Shown here one piece after another: positions 24,671 through 31,449 of a DNA stretch of 33,203 nucleotides. Both the position numbers and the translations under genes were made by a program. Each line of letters starts with the position of its first letter. Position 1 is the first letter of the stretch. The notes beneath the pieces are model-generated. The model saw only the letters and a program-made list of their open reading frames with translations. It was not told where the DNA came from and made no database searches. Origin of the DNA: a virus. The stretch spans positions 1 to 33,203 of the IMG/VR virus record IMGVR_UViG_3300048927_000756; one strand, 5' to 3'.

Positions 24671-24684
24671 TTAGGAATAATCCT
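24671..24684. promoter_or_regulatory. Near copy of the palindromic operator core
   Basis: TTAGGAATAATCCT matches the core TTAGGATTAATCCT of the palindrome at 24200-24213 with one change. It is about 27 nt upstream of the -35 box of the 102-aa gene promoter. The shared motif suggests the two accessory genes answer to one regulator (inference). Confidence 0.45.
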
Positions 24685-24724
24685 CAAAGATTAGCGCCAT
24701 CCGCACTAGCATTCATCCGCCGTT

Positions 24725-24790
24725 CTCTTCCGCTTACTCGCCCGACAGACTCGCGTTGCTCGCTAATCGGCGCTGCGTGGAGCGGTTTCA
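24725..24790. other. Sequence resembling the DNA beside ColE1-type plasmid origins
   Basis: In the noncoding gap 24579-24869, this stretch starts CTCTTCCGCTTACTCGC, continues through GACTCGC and ends GGAGCGGTTTCA. From memory it aligns along its whole length with the CTCTTCCGCTTCCTCGC... GCGAGCGGTATCA segment upstream of pBR322/ColE1 origins, with scattered substitutions. An 8-bp inverted repeat, GATTAGCG (24689-24696) and CGCTAATC (24761-24768), overlaps it. A role in lagging-strand priming or transfer is speculation. I see no gene in this gap. Confidence 0.4.
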
Positions 24791-24869
24791 CTTTATGAAA
24801 ATTTTAATCACGCCAAAACTGTACATAGAAACAGTCATTTTAGAGTTAAAGCGGAGATTAGGAATGAGA

Positions 24870-25340
24870 TCATTCAGATGATTTTCTTTGCTGTAAAACC
24901 TCCCAAAAAAGTGACACTAACTCTTCCTGGCTAATAGCCACATGCTCACCATTGTCGTACTGCTCAATAAGCTCATAAATACGCTCAGATGGCACGCCCT
25001 CTAAATTCGACTCAACAGGCTTAGACTGGGACACCGCAGAGGCTTCAGATTGATTTTCTGAATGCCATTTGTCCTCGGCCAGCTTCGTCAACCTAAGCCA
25101 CTCCGCATAGCGTTCCGATTGCCGCTGGCCCGCGAATTCATCTGTCTTATCAATATGATTCTGAGATGGCTCCCTCTCACTTGGAATCAGCGATTCAACG
25201 CCCTTACACTTGCAGCACACCCGGTCTGAAAAGTGAAATTTCTCCATGTAATCCAACTCATTGCCACATTGCCGACAACGTTTAATTTTATTGCTTATAA
25301 AGTAATCTGATTGCTGCTCTCTGCGCTCTTTGTCAAACAT
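24870..25340 (-). CDS. Zinc-ribbon protein downstream of A
   Basis: Protein of 156 aa, not recognised by name. An N-terminal zinc ribbon is clear: C-R-Q-C at about residues 21-24 and C-C-K-C-K at about 41-45, separated by an aromatic segment. The middle is polar and probably disordered; the C-terminus (about 125-150) is helical and acidic. ATG 25340 has an AGGTAAGAG ribosome site that includes the A stop codon; the longer frame to 25454 overlaps A and is not needed. It starts 4 nt after the A stop, in the place of P2 orf91, and is probably translated from the same early message. Confidence 0.75.
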   Translation of the reverse strand: MFDKERREQQSDYFISNKIKRCRQCGNELDYMEKFHFSDRVCCKCKGVESLIPSEREPSQNHIDKTDEFAGQRQSERYAEWLRLTKLAEDKWHSENQSEASAVSQSKPVESNLEGVPSERIYELIEQYDNGEHVAISQEELVSLFWEVLQQRKSSE

Positions 25341-25344
25341 GCTC

Positions 25345-27813
25345 TTACCTCTGCATACCTTCACCGAATAGCCTTTCCCATGCAGATGGGTCAACCTGCT
25401 GAAGCATCTTCGCATAATTTCCGACAGGGTCATGCCTAATACTGGCACTATCAATATTGTGCACAGATTTCATATGGCTCCATAAACCATTGGCTTTACT
25501 ACCATCACTATCATCTTCTCTGCATCTTAATTCACAGTTATGAGTGGCAGAGACAATTTTTCCATCAATCCGCATTTCTCCCCCGGATAGCAGAACATGC
25601 AACTGCCCATTACTCAAATCCAACCCAACTGATTTGGCAAAATCCCCTAGTTGCCGAACCTTCGGATCAACCTCTACCAAGCCTAAAGGTGTGGCGCGGC
25701 GTTCTCTATCATCATTTTTTTCATCTCGAACCTGTGCTGTCAGCCTGCGATTTATTTCTCTCCGATCTTTGCGGCTCAGTGTCTCAAAGTTTATAGCCAC
25801 CACGTCACTTACTGGCGCATTAACCAACTCATTCGTGCCCACCTGATCTTGAAAAACCACCCTTGAAATAGGCGATTTTTCTTCCTGTAACGGCTCCCGC
25901 GTACAGTTATTGACAGAACTCCGAGGGGCGGCGATGCCGCCTGAAATGTCAAAAGCCTCATCCGAGTCGGTCTTTTGTTTGGGCACTATTTTGTAATCAG
26001 TGGTGCGGGTGTAAATGGTTGAATTAAGAGAAAACGGAGAGTAAACGCCGCTGATACGGCTGACGGTGTCTCCATAGTCATTACCATTTTCTGTCATTTC
26101 ATAGCTGAGACGCACGCGAAGGAGATCACGCGGAACTAATGGCCCACCCTGCGCCTGCGTATATCCAAACCAGTCATATCCGCCCGCAGCTTCCTGAGCA
26201 GGTTTTATCTCCGGATGCAGAACAAGATCGCGATCACGCAAACGGCCAAGCTCACGATAAACTGTCACCGGAGCACCGCCGATCTGCTGAAATTGGCGGA
26301 TACGCCAGCGCGACGCCCAGGCACACACGCGCTTCGCCATATCCTTCAACTCTTCGCCGGTTTCGTCATCCTTTTCACCATCAAGTGCATAGCCATCGAT
26401 ATTTTTGGAGATGTATTTAGCGATGTATCCAGTTGCAGAACCAAACTCTTCGTCCATAGGCTTAACTTTAAAACGTGCTTCTGCCGCCCCTTTTTCGTGA
26501 CCATCAACCTTAAGTGCATATTTACGGAAAATGGCGCGAGCCTGCTCAATATGTTCGGGCATGAAAAACAGCAGCAGGTGCCAGTGAGGCGTAGCATCGT
26601 GATGAGGCTCAGTAACCCTAAAGCCAAAAGTGCGAATACCTTTACGAGCCCATGCAGCGCGAACCTTTGACCATACTTTGCATAGATAACGCTGGGTTTC
26701 GCGCGGATTAGCAGACTGATATTTATTATTGCGCTTACCGCTTACCTGCATTGCGTGATATCTGGAGGGTGCAGTCAGCGTGTAGAAATCACCAACCATG
26801 CCCTGAGCTTTTGCCAAATCCTCAAAGCCGCGCATTCTGACCATCAGCTCAGCGCGACGTACAGCAGGATTAGCAACGCTACCGTCTACCTTATCAGCCA
26901 GTGATGTACGATCCCCCGTTGCCTGATCCTCCAACTCCATGGCATTCAGGAATTCACGATTCGCGCGTTTTTGGGCTACCCACTCGTTGAGCACCTGCCC
27001 ACTGCAATATGGTGCCGCTTTCTTATGCACATAACCTGACGCGATCATCAAATGCTCACGCCACTGGTCATGTAACTTGCGCAGGCGGCGCATCCACCAT
27101 GATGATGATTCAATACGCGCGGCGGCTGATAATGCCTCTTCTGCGGTAAGCTCTTCGGCGCAGTAACGCTGCCAGCCTGGCGCAGTCATTTTCAAATGAG
27201 AGATCAGCCAGGCCGCACGACCGTAACCGGACAAAATAGAAAATTCGGCATCACCGTGTTTTTCCATTTGCAGGTTGGTTTCATTTATCAGCTCGTTAGT
27301 TAATTTATCGGCCAGCAGATATGAGAGTTTTTTCAGCTCTCGCTTTCCCGCCCAAGGAATACGGTAAAAATCACTGCGGAACTCAATGAGCGCAGGGGGC
27401 ATTTCGCCGTCAGGCTGATACTGCTGGTTAACGGCATCTACACGAGGAAGAACAAAGCGGCCAAACGAGCTTTTAAGCCAATGAGCCGCTTTTTTCTTAC
27501 CCTGTTTTTCTTCGATCTCAGTGAGCTTTTGCGCATAAAAGCGCCGAATATATTGCGGAAGCGCTTGCAGGCGACGTCGTAAAACACGCTCTTCCTGATC
27601 GCGCTCAGGGCGCTGACCGAAAAGGTCAAAAAGCTCAACCGATCGTGACTCACCATCATGCCGATAACGAATTACACCCGGAGTTCGGTCAACGGCAAAA
27701 TCTTCAGAATCTCTGGATGCATTCCATGCATAAGCCCCGGCAGGCTCTGGCGCTTTGCCGGGGTAAGGAGGTGGCGGTGTTGGGGCAATTCTGCCGCGAT
27801 TTATTTCTGTCAT
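25345..27813 (-). CDS. A: Replication initiation endonuclease A
   Basis: Protein of 822 aa (P2 A is 761 aa), phage replication protein gpA family, which nicks the phage origin in its own gene and stays bound to the 5' end for rolling-circle replication. It shows the HUH motif with H404-H405 and P-H410-W-H412-L-L-L-F, and the two-tyrosine motif Y463-I-A-K-Y467, with the same 4-residue spacing as the P2 active tyrosines 450 and 454. The N-terminus has a Pro-rich stretch. It acts on its own DNA (cis) in P2. It overlaps the 57-aa gene upstream by ATGA. Confidence 0.95.
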   Translation of the reverse strand: MTEINRGRIAPTPPPPYPGKAPEPAGAYAWNASRDSEDFAVDRTPGVIRYRHDGESRSVELFDLFGQRPERDQEERVLRRRLQALPQYIRRFYAQKLTEIEEKQGKKKAAHWLKSSFGRFVLPRVDAVNQQYQPDGEMPPALIEFRSDFYRIPWAGKRELKKLSYLLADKLTNELINETNLQMEKHGDAEFSILSGYGRAAWLISHLKMTAPGWQRYCAEELTAEEALSAAARIESSSWWMRRLRKLHDQWREHLMIASGYVHKKAAPYCSGQVLNEWVAQKRANREFLNAMELEDQATGDRTSLADKVDGSVANPAVRRAELMVRMRGFEDLAKAQGMVGDFYTLTAPSRYHAMQVSGKRNNKYQSANPRETQRYLCKVWSKVRAAWARKGIRTFGFRVTEPHHDATPHWHLLLFFMPEHIEQARAIFRKYALKVDGHEKGAAEARFKVKPMDEEFGSATGYIAKYISKNIDGYALDGEKDDETGEELKDMAKRVCAWASRWRIRQFQQIGGAPVTVYRELGRLRDRDLVLHPEIKPAQEAAGGYDWFGYTQAQGGPLVPRDLLRVRLSYEMTENGNDYGDTVSRISGVYSPFSLNSTIYTRTTDYKIVPKQKTDSDEAFDISGGIAAPRSSVNNCTREPLQEEKSPISRVVFQDQVGTNELVNAPVSDVVAINFETLSRKDRREINRRLTAQVRDEKNDDRERRATPLGLVEVDPKVRQLGDFAKSVGLDLSNGQLHVLLSGGEMRIDGKIVSATHNCELRCREDDSDGSKANGLWSHMKSVHNIDSASIRHDPVGNYAKMLQQVDPSAWERLFGEGMQR

Positions 27814-27983
27814 ACCGCGATGACATCACCCGGCTTGACGCTACGAGCCTGCTCTTCGGTGTCTCTGATTAGTTCAGTTTTGGTCAAACATCCGTAGGCA
27901 TTGGCTTCAACTTCAACCAACCAGAAATGACGATATGGTCTGACATCAATAATTCTGGTTATCACTGCGTCAACGAGATTCAT
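27810..27983 (-). CDS. Small early protein, 57 aa
   Basis: A complete ORF exactly filling the gap between dam and A with ATGA overlaps at both ends, strong evidence that it is a real coupled gene. Protein starts MNLVDAVITRIIDVRPYRHF and ends SVKPGDVIAV. It looks like a small beta-strand domain with a C-terminal KPGDVI turn. Function unknown; the place matches P2 orf83. Confidence 0.75.
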   Translation of the reverse strand: MNLVDAVITRIIDVRPYRHFWLVEVEANAYGCLTKTELIRDTEEQARSVKPGDVIAV

Positions 27984-28798
27984 GCTGCCACCGCGCCCGA
28001 CTTAGCTGGGCGGCTAACCGCAATTATTTCATTGGCCTTTTTACCTGTGCCAGCTGCGACACCGATACTGCGAGGGGCAGTAATGCTGTGACGTTCAAAA
28101 TCGCCATAAAGGCTCTGGATCAGAGACGTATTGCTATTAGAAGCAACAACTGGCACGCCAGCTGTCGCCAACTCATTCAGCCTCTGCGCCAACTGGCGCT
28201 GCTGAATTTCGGCAAATGTGTTGGTGTGATATTGGGTGAACGTGCCGTCATAGGGGGGATCGCAATAAACGACATCGCCGGCTTCAACCTGCGCCAGCGT
28301 TTCGGTGAAATCGGCACAGATGAAAGTTGCGCGCTTCGCCTTGATTGCAAACGCCTGTATTTCCTCAGTCGGGAAATAAGGCTTAGCCGTCTTCTCATAC
28401 GGTGCGTTAAAACCACCGCTCTGGTTGAAACGGCAAAGCCCGCGGTAAGCGTGGCGAGTCAGATACAGGAAGTATGCAGCGCGATAAATCAGAGGCATGC
28501 TGGCGTCATCGTTAAATGACTTGCGGATACTGTAATAACTCTCTTCATCGGCGTTCTGAGCAAATATGCTGGCGGCCAATGCGGTGAGCGGCTTTTGAAA
28601 CTCCTGAATCTGGCGATACAGGTTGATGAGATCAGGATTGATATCAGCAACGAGGTAAGCCGGATAATCCGTATTCATCATCACGGCGCACGATCCCGCA
28701 AACGGCTCAACCAGACGGTTACCAGCTGGCAGGTGCTTATTCAGCTCACCCATCACTTTGGCTTTACTGCCTGGCCATTTCAGAATGGTTTTATTCAT
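27980..28798 (-). CDS. dam: DNA adenine methyltransferase (Dam/D12 class)
   Basis: Protein of 272 aa of the D12 class N6-adenine methylases, the Dam family. Motifs in order: K7-W-P-G-S-K12 (binding of AdoMet, the FxGxK type), L29-V-E-P-F-A-G35 (motif I), A51-D-I-N-P (motif II-like) and D180-P-P-Y183 (motif IV, catalytic). It would methylate adenine, probably in GATC, in phage and host DNA, to avoid restriction or to influence packaging and replication. Many P2/186-like phages carry a dam in this position. It overlaps the TraR-like gene and the 57-aa gene by ATGA. Confidence 0.93.
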   Translation of the reverse strand: MNKTILKWPGSKAKVMGELNKHLPAGNRLVEPFAGSCAVMMNTDYPAYLVADINPDLINLYRQIQEFQKPLTALAASIFAQNADEESYYSIRKSFNDDASMPLIYRAAYFLYLTRHAYRGLCRFNQSGGFNAPYEKTAKPYFPTEEIQAFAIKAKRATFICADFTETLAQVEAGDVVYCDPPYDGTFTQYHTNTFAEIQQRQLAQRLNELATAGVPVVASNSNTSLIQSLYGDFERHSITAPRSIGVAAGTGKKANEIIAVSRPAKSGAVAA

Positions 28799-29034
28799 GA
28801 GCGGCCCCCCTGACGCATACCGGTGACCTTGGCGCGGTGTTCAATTACTTCCTGACAGGTAGCGCAGGTTGAAACGCCAATAACCGCACGGCGGCGTGCT
28901 TCCGGGATAGGCGCATCGCATGACTCACAGAAAGTGCTACTAACAGCGGCTGATTTTGGCCTTGCTGCAGCAATCTGAAGCGCCAGCATTTCTGCAGCGT
29001 GCTCTTGGGCGATATCGATAATGTCCGGCATCAC
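28795..29034 (-). CDS. TraR/DksA-type zinc finger protein
   Basis: Protein of 79 aa. C36-x2-C39 and C57-x2-C60 with the surrounding CESCDAPIPEARRRAVIGVSTC form the TraR/DksA C4 zinc finger, as in P2 orf82. Plasmid TraR binds the secondary channel of RNA polymerase and mimics DksA plus ppGpp. A similar role for the phage protein is possible but shown only by family. It is coupled by 4-nt overlaps to its neighbours. Confidence 0.9.
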   Translation of the reverse strand: MMPDIIDIAQEHAAEMLALQIAAARPKSAAVSSTFCESCDAPIPEARRRAVIGVSTCATCQEVIEHRAKVTGMRQGGRS

Positions 29035-29258
29035 AAACCCCCTACTGCTTGCGCTTCATATCTCGCGGCTTCTTTCATCAGAAGTTCGGAAGTAGCAGCG
29101 GGGCTGAGTTGGTTTTTAACGATGATGATCGCCAGCGCATTGAGGCGAATTGATACGGAGTAGGCCTTATCCTGCTGGCCCTCCTGATTGGCTTGGGAAA
29201 GCATGGCGAGCATGACGTTTTCACAGTTCGTCACTTTCGCCCGAGGTATTGATTGCAT
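29031..29258 (-). CDS. DUF2732-like small early protein
   Basis: Protein of 75 aa, helical, with the middle VSIRLNALAIIIVKNQLSPAATSELLMKEAARYEAQ. It resembles the DUF2732 proteins of P2-like phages in length and position between replication genes and the TraR-like finger. Function unknown. It has a good AAAGGTGAC site. It overlaps the next gene by 4 nt. Confidence 0.75.
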   Translation of the reverse strand: MQSIPRAKVTNCENVMLAMLSQANQEGQQDKAYSVSIRLNALAIIIVKNQLSPAATSELLMKEAARYEAQAVGGL

Positions 29259-29332
29259 GTAGTCACCTTTTTTCAGGTTGCACGAAGCCCGGCGAGTTAT
29301 TCGCCTAATAAAAAAATGAGTGGTTATTTAAT

Positions 29333-29794
29333 TCAGAAGCCGAGAACGTTCAGATGTATATCCGGCGGTTCAGTAACGTTGGTAACACAGGAAATCGGCG
29401 CCTCTTCGGGCTCTTCTCCTTCGCTGCCGTCATGCTCCGTAAGCCTTGCGGCACCTTCTTCACCGGGCCGGCTATATGGAATCTTGTCGGACAATTCTTT
29501 TAGGGATTTCATGCCGGAAATGAGCGTTAACTTTTCCGGCTCTGAAAACTGGCTGTATTCAAATGCAATCTGGTTATGTCCCAGCTTCGCCATTTTTCCC
29601 GGCCATATTTCCGCTTTGGCATTTCCAAGCACAAATACCGCCTTTTTCTCTGGTGCTGACAACTTATTAAAAGCTCGCTCTAGAGGCGTTCCCGCGCATT
29701 TCTCAACTCTCGTTTTATGAAACTTGCGGAGGTATGGGGCAGCTATCGCGGCATAAGGGTTTACCGCCCCTTCTCCATTTTCGATATAAGCCAT
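29333..29794 (-). CDS. Hypothetical early protein, 153 aa (position of P2 B/orf80)
   Basis: ATG 29794 has a strong GAGGTGAG ribosome site; the longer frame to 29833 lies in a conserved stem-loop and is not needed. The N-terminal ~110 residues are helical and mixed charged (YLRKFHKTRVEKCAGTP, LERAFNKLSAPEKKAVF), then an acidic, Glu-rich linker and a short tail. I do not recognise it. By place it could be the phage replication helper equivalent to P2 B, which loads DnaB helicase, but there is no motif support. It is preceded by one of two related stem-loops (29812-29849). Confidence 0.75.
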   Translation of the reverse strand: MAYIENGEGAVNPYAAIAAPYLRKFHKTRVEKCAGTPLERAFNKLSAPEKKAVFVLGNAKAEIWPGKMAKLGHNQIAFEYSQFSEPEKLTLISGMKSLKELSDKIPYSRPGEEGAARLTEHDGSEGEEPEEAPISCVTNVTEPPDIHLNVLGF

Positions 29795-29811
29795 ACTCAC
29801 CTCACTGAGAC

Positions 29812-29849
29812 TTATCAGGCGCACCGCTCGCAAGCGATGCCTCGGATAA
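29812..29849. repeat. Conserved 38-nt stem-loop, copy A
   Basis: Outer arms TTATC/GATAA, inner arms GCACCG/CGATGC and loop CTCGCAAG. It matches copy B (30336-30373) at about 31 of 38 positions with the same spacing. On the minus strand it sits 17 nt before the ATG of the 153-aa gene, just ahead of its ribosome site. Confidence 0.65.
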
Positions 29850-29954
29850 ACACCGGCTTTTTAACCATGCCCGGCTCATGGCGTGTTATCTTCGTTTCGC
29901 TCGCTTTAATGCCTGACCGCACGGCGAACTAACGAATCAACACAAGGAATTCAA

Positions 29955-30230
29955 ATGGATCAGAACATTCAAAAGTTATTCGACTACATATCCGCTGTGA
30001 ATGAAGCGGGTGAATCATGCAGACACGATGTTTATGCCTTGTCCGTTTTTACTGTCGCCGTTTTTTCAGTCCTAGAACCAAAGCAGAAACAGAAAATCAT
30101 CGAAACTCTTCACGCTCAGCTAAATTCTTATCGTCAGGGCTCAGATGAATATCAGAAGACTGAAGCGAAAACTCAGTCAGCCTTGCTAAATATCCTTCGT
30201 GCAATTGGCGCTGAACCAAAATCTCAGTAA
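29955..30230 (+). CDS. Hypothetical protein, 91 aa, on the opposite strand to the early operon
   Basis: ATG has a good AAGGAATTCAA site. The protein is amphipathic-helical (MDQNIQKLFDYISAVNEAGE, then FTVAVFSVLEPKQKQKIIETL) with few rare codons, and looks like a real small protein. It is not recognised. It runs against the early operon and overlaps the minus-strand ORF 30097-30324 in antisense by 134 nt, so only one of them may be real. There is no clear promoter or terminator. Confidence 0.5.
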   Translation: MDQNIQKLFDYISAVNEAGESCRHDVYALSVFTVAVFSVLEPKQKQKIIETLHAQLNSYRQGSDEYQKTEAKTQSALLNILRAIGAEPKSQ

Positions 30231-30324
30231 TTTTTTTATTAACTTTCCTCTCTAAATCCGATTTAGCCATGCCATTAGCATGGCTCCTTCCTCTAATTCT
30301 TTGATTGAGAACGTTTCGATTCAT
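30097..30324 (-). CDS. Hypothetical early protein, 75 aa
   Basis: ATG 30324 has an AGAGG site and sits 11 nt after stem-loop copy B, the same arrangement as the 153-aa gene. The protein is basic at the N-terminus and charged-helical in the middle (AKSDLERKVNKKITEILVQRQ), with many rare Arg codons. It is not recognised. The early-operon orientation favours it, but it overlaps the + strand ORF 29955-30230. An inner ATG (residue 19) is another possible start. Confidence 0.42.
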   Translation of the reverse strand: MNRNVLNQRIRGRSHANGMAKSDLERKVNKKITEILVQRQLHEGYLARLTEFSLQSSDIHLSPDDKNLAEREEFR

Positions 30325-30335
30325 ACAATTACCTC

Positions 30336-30373
30336 TTATCAGCCGCATCACTCGCAAATGATGCCCCTGATAA
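30336..30373. repeat. Conserved 38-nt stem-loop, copy B
   Basis: Perfect outer arms TTATCAG/CTGATAA, a 2x2 internal loop, perfect inner arms GCATCA/TGATGC and an 8-nt loop CTCGCAAA. Related to copy A at 29812-29849. It sits directly before the ribosome site of the minus-strand 75-aa ORF. Confidence 0.7.
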
Positions 30374-30375
30374 GC

Positions 30376-30392
30376 CCGGCGCACCGCGCCGG
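30376..30392 (-). promoter_or_regulatory. GC-rich hairpin after the 86-aa gene
   Basis: A perfect 7-bp stem CCGGCGC/GCGCCGG with a 3-nt loop, a few bases after the minus-strand stop at 30397 and immediately before stem-loop B. There is no U-tract, so it is more likely a processing or pausing element than a full terminator. Confidence 0.4.
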
Positions 30393-30396
30393 ATTA

Positions 30397-30657
30397 TTAC
30401 GCAATGGCCGGCAGTGGAATTTCACCGCGGCTGCACTGAGCAACAACCTGTTCCAGCTCATCAGCAGATTCCGCATCACCCGAGGCGTTTGCGACAGTCA
30501 CAAGACCTTCCAGACCGATACTCAGGCGGAAAGCGTGATCAGCGATGGAGTTCTCACGCACTTGTGGCGCAACGGCGGTGGCAGCTTTGAGCACCATCAC
30601 TTTGTTGTGGTAAGAATTGAGAAGGTTGTTTTTTAATACCTGGTATTCATTACGCAT
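30397..30657 (-). CDS. Hypothetical early protein, 86 aa
   Basis: Protein starts MRNEYQVLKNNLLNSYHNKV, is helical with no Cys zinc pattern apart from one Cys, and ends CSRGEIPLPAIA. It has a GGGAATCAAAGCAA ribosome region. The small membrane protein upstream ends 3 nt inside the start area (its stop at 30650-30652 overlaps this gene's second codons), so the two are coupled. Function unknown; similar small ORFs follow cox in P2-like phages. Confidence 0.7.
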   Translation of the reverse strand: MRNEYQVLKNNLLNSYHNKVMVLKAATAVAPQVRENSIADHAFRLSIGLEGLVTVANASGDAESADELEQVVAQCSRGEIPLPAIA

Positions 30658-30805
30658 TTGCTTTGATTCCCTTTTTGCTTGCCTTGTAACGCTTTGCCCG
30701 TTTTCGCCGGCAGATGTCCTGGATGATCAGCTGCATCGACTCAATTAATCCCCACGCCAGAATCGTGAGGTAAACCGCTAATTGCCATTCATCGGCTCTG
30801 AACAA
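30650..30805 (-). CDS. Small membrane protein, 51 aa, TTG start
   Basis: An ORF using TTG at 30803-30805, with GAGGTG 6-7 nt upstream. The protein would be MFRADEWQLAVYLTILAWGL then IESMQLIIQDICRRK, a single N-terminal transmembrane segment (about 8-27) followed by a very basic cytoplasmic tail (RRKRAKRYKASKKG). It fills the gap between the 91-aa and 86-aa genes with short overlaps at both ends, which supports it. Function unknown. Confidence 0.6.
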   Translation of the reverse strand: MFRADEWQLAVYLTILAWGLIESMQLIIQDICRRKRAKRYKASKKGIKANA

Positions 30806-31053
30806 TTCGTCACCTCGCCAACAACTACCGAAACCCCGAGGCGCTCACACCAGACATCATGATCATGATGCAGGCCATCAATGGTGCGTATCGCTTCAGC
30901 CTGGGCGAACTCTTGCCCGTAATACATCCCGTCCTTTGTCACCTGATAACGGTGATTCTTATCAACCGCGCTGCGTGGCAAACGCTGAATTGTGAAACCG
31001 CGATACAGGCTGACGTGCTTGTTTACTTCAACTACCTGATGCGCCGCTGACAT
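30778..31053 (-). CDS. Hypothetical early protein after cox, 91 aa
   Basis: Protein of 91 aa: VNKHVSLYRGFTIQRLP, then VDKNHRYQVTKDGMYYGQEFAQAEAIRTIDGLHHDHD. It has the look of a small beta-beta-alpha domain with a conserved-looking YGQEF...AIRTIDG segment. Not recognised. Its ATG directly follows the cox stop (TAAATG), so it is translationally coupled to cox; in P2 orf78 holds this place. Confidence 0.72.
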   Translation of the reverse strand: MSAAHQVVEVNKHVSLYRGFTIQRLPRSAVDKNHRYQVTKDGMYYGQEFAQAEAIRTIDGLHHDHDVWCERLGVSVVVGEVTNCSEPMNGN

Positions 31054-31332
31054 TTACAGGCCCAGCCATAGCAACCAGGCATCGCGTTGTTCTACCGGTC
31101 GGGAGTAATATGCATCGCGCATAGCACGATTAAATTCAGGCAGATACACCATTTTTTCACCAGCTCGGCCGGTAGGGTTTTCCGGGTTACGCCATTCAAT
31201 CAGCGGCAGCTTATTGTTCTCAGCCATCGCCTTAATTGCGCTGACCGGCTTCCCGATCATCTCGCCAAATTTCTGGTACGTAACTGCGTCAGCGAGGCTT
31301 TTAACCTCTAAACCATCACTCATTGTGCTCAT
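31054..31332 (-). CDS. cox: Cox: excisionase and repressor of lysogeny
   Basis: Protein of 92 aa (P2 Cox is 91 aa). The match to P2 Cox is clear: VTYQKFGEMIGKPVSAIKAMAENNKLP, then PTGRAGEKMVYLPEFNRAM and SRPVEQRDAWLLWLGL. Cox is a winged-helix protein that binds direct repeats, represses the C promoter and directs excision. ATG 31332 has a strong AGGAGATTATC site; the longer frame to 31359 is less likely. It is first in the leftward early operon, facing C. Confidence 0.95.
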   Translation of the reverse strand: MSTMSDGLEVKSLADAVTYQKFGEMIGKPVSAIKAMAENNKLPLIEWRNPENPTGRAGEKMVYLPEFNRAMRDAYYSRPVEQRDAWLLWLGL

Positions 31333-31347
31333 GTGATAATCTCCTGT

Positions 31348-31397
31348 TTTAGGTTCCAACTGCTTCTAACTGCTTCCTACGGCTTCTAGTTGCTGTT
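31348..31397. repeat. 10-bp direct repeat array in front of cox (Cox-site candidate)
   Basis: Five units with an exact 10-bp period: TTTAGGTTCC, AACTGCTTCT, AACTGCTTCC, TACGGCTTCT, AGTTGCTGTT. Units 2 and 3 differ by one base; the outer units are more degenerate. One-turn spacing puts the copies on one DNA face, the way P2 Cox binds its repeats cooperatively. The motif itself is not the P2 Cox consensus, so this is inference. Confidence 0.55.
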
Positions 31398-31418
31398 GGG
31401 TTTATTGAAACTGTCATG

Positions 31419-31438
31419 GTCTGAGATGTGGAACCATG
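31419..31438. promoter_or_regulatory. C operator candidate O1
   Basis: GTCTGAGATGTGGAACCATG, repeated at 31450-31469 as GTCTGAGATCTGGAACGATG (18 of 20 identical), 31 bp apart. The left copy also forms part of an inverted repeat CATGGT-N12-ACCATG (31415-31438). It lies between cox and C, as the P2 C operators do. Confidence 0.6.
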
Positions 31439-31449
31439 GCGCTAATCTA

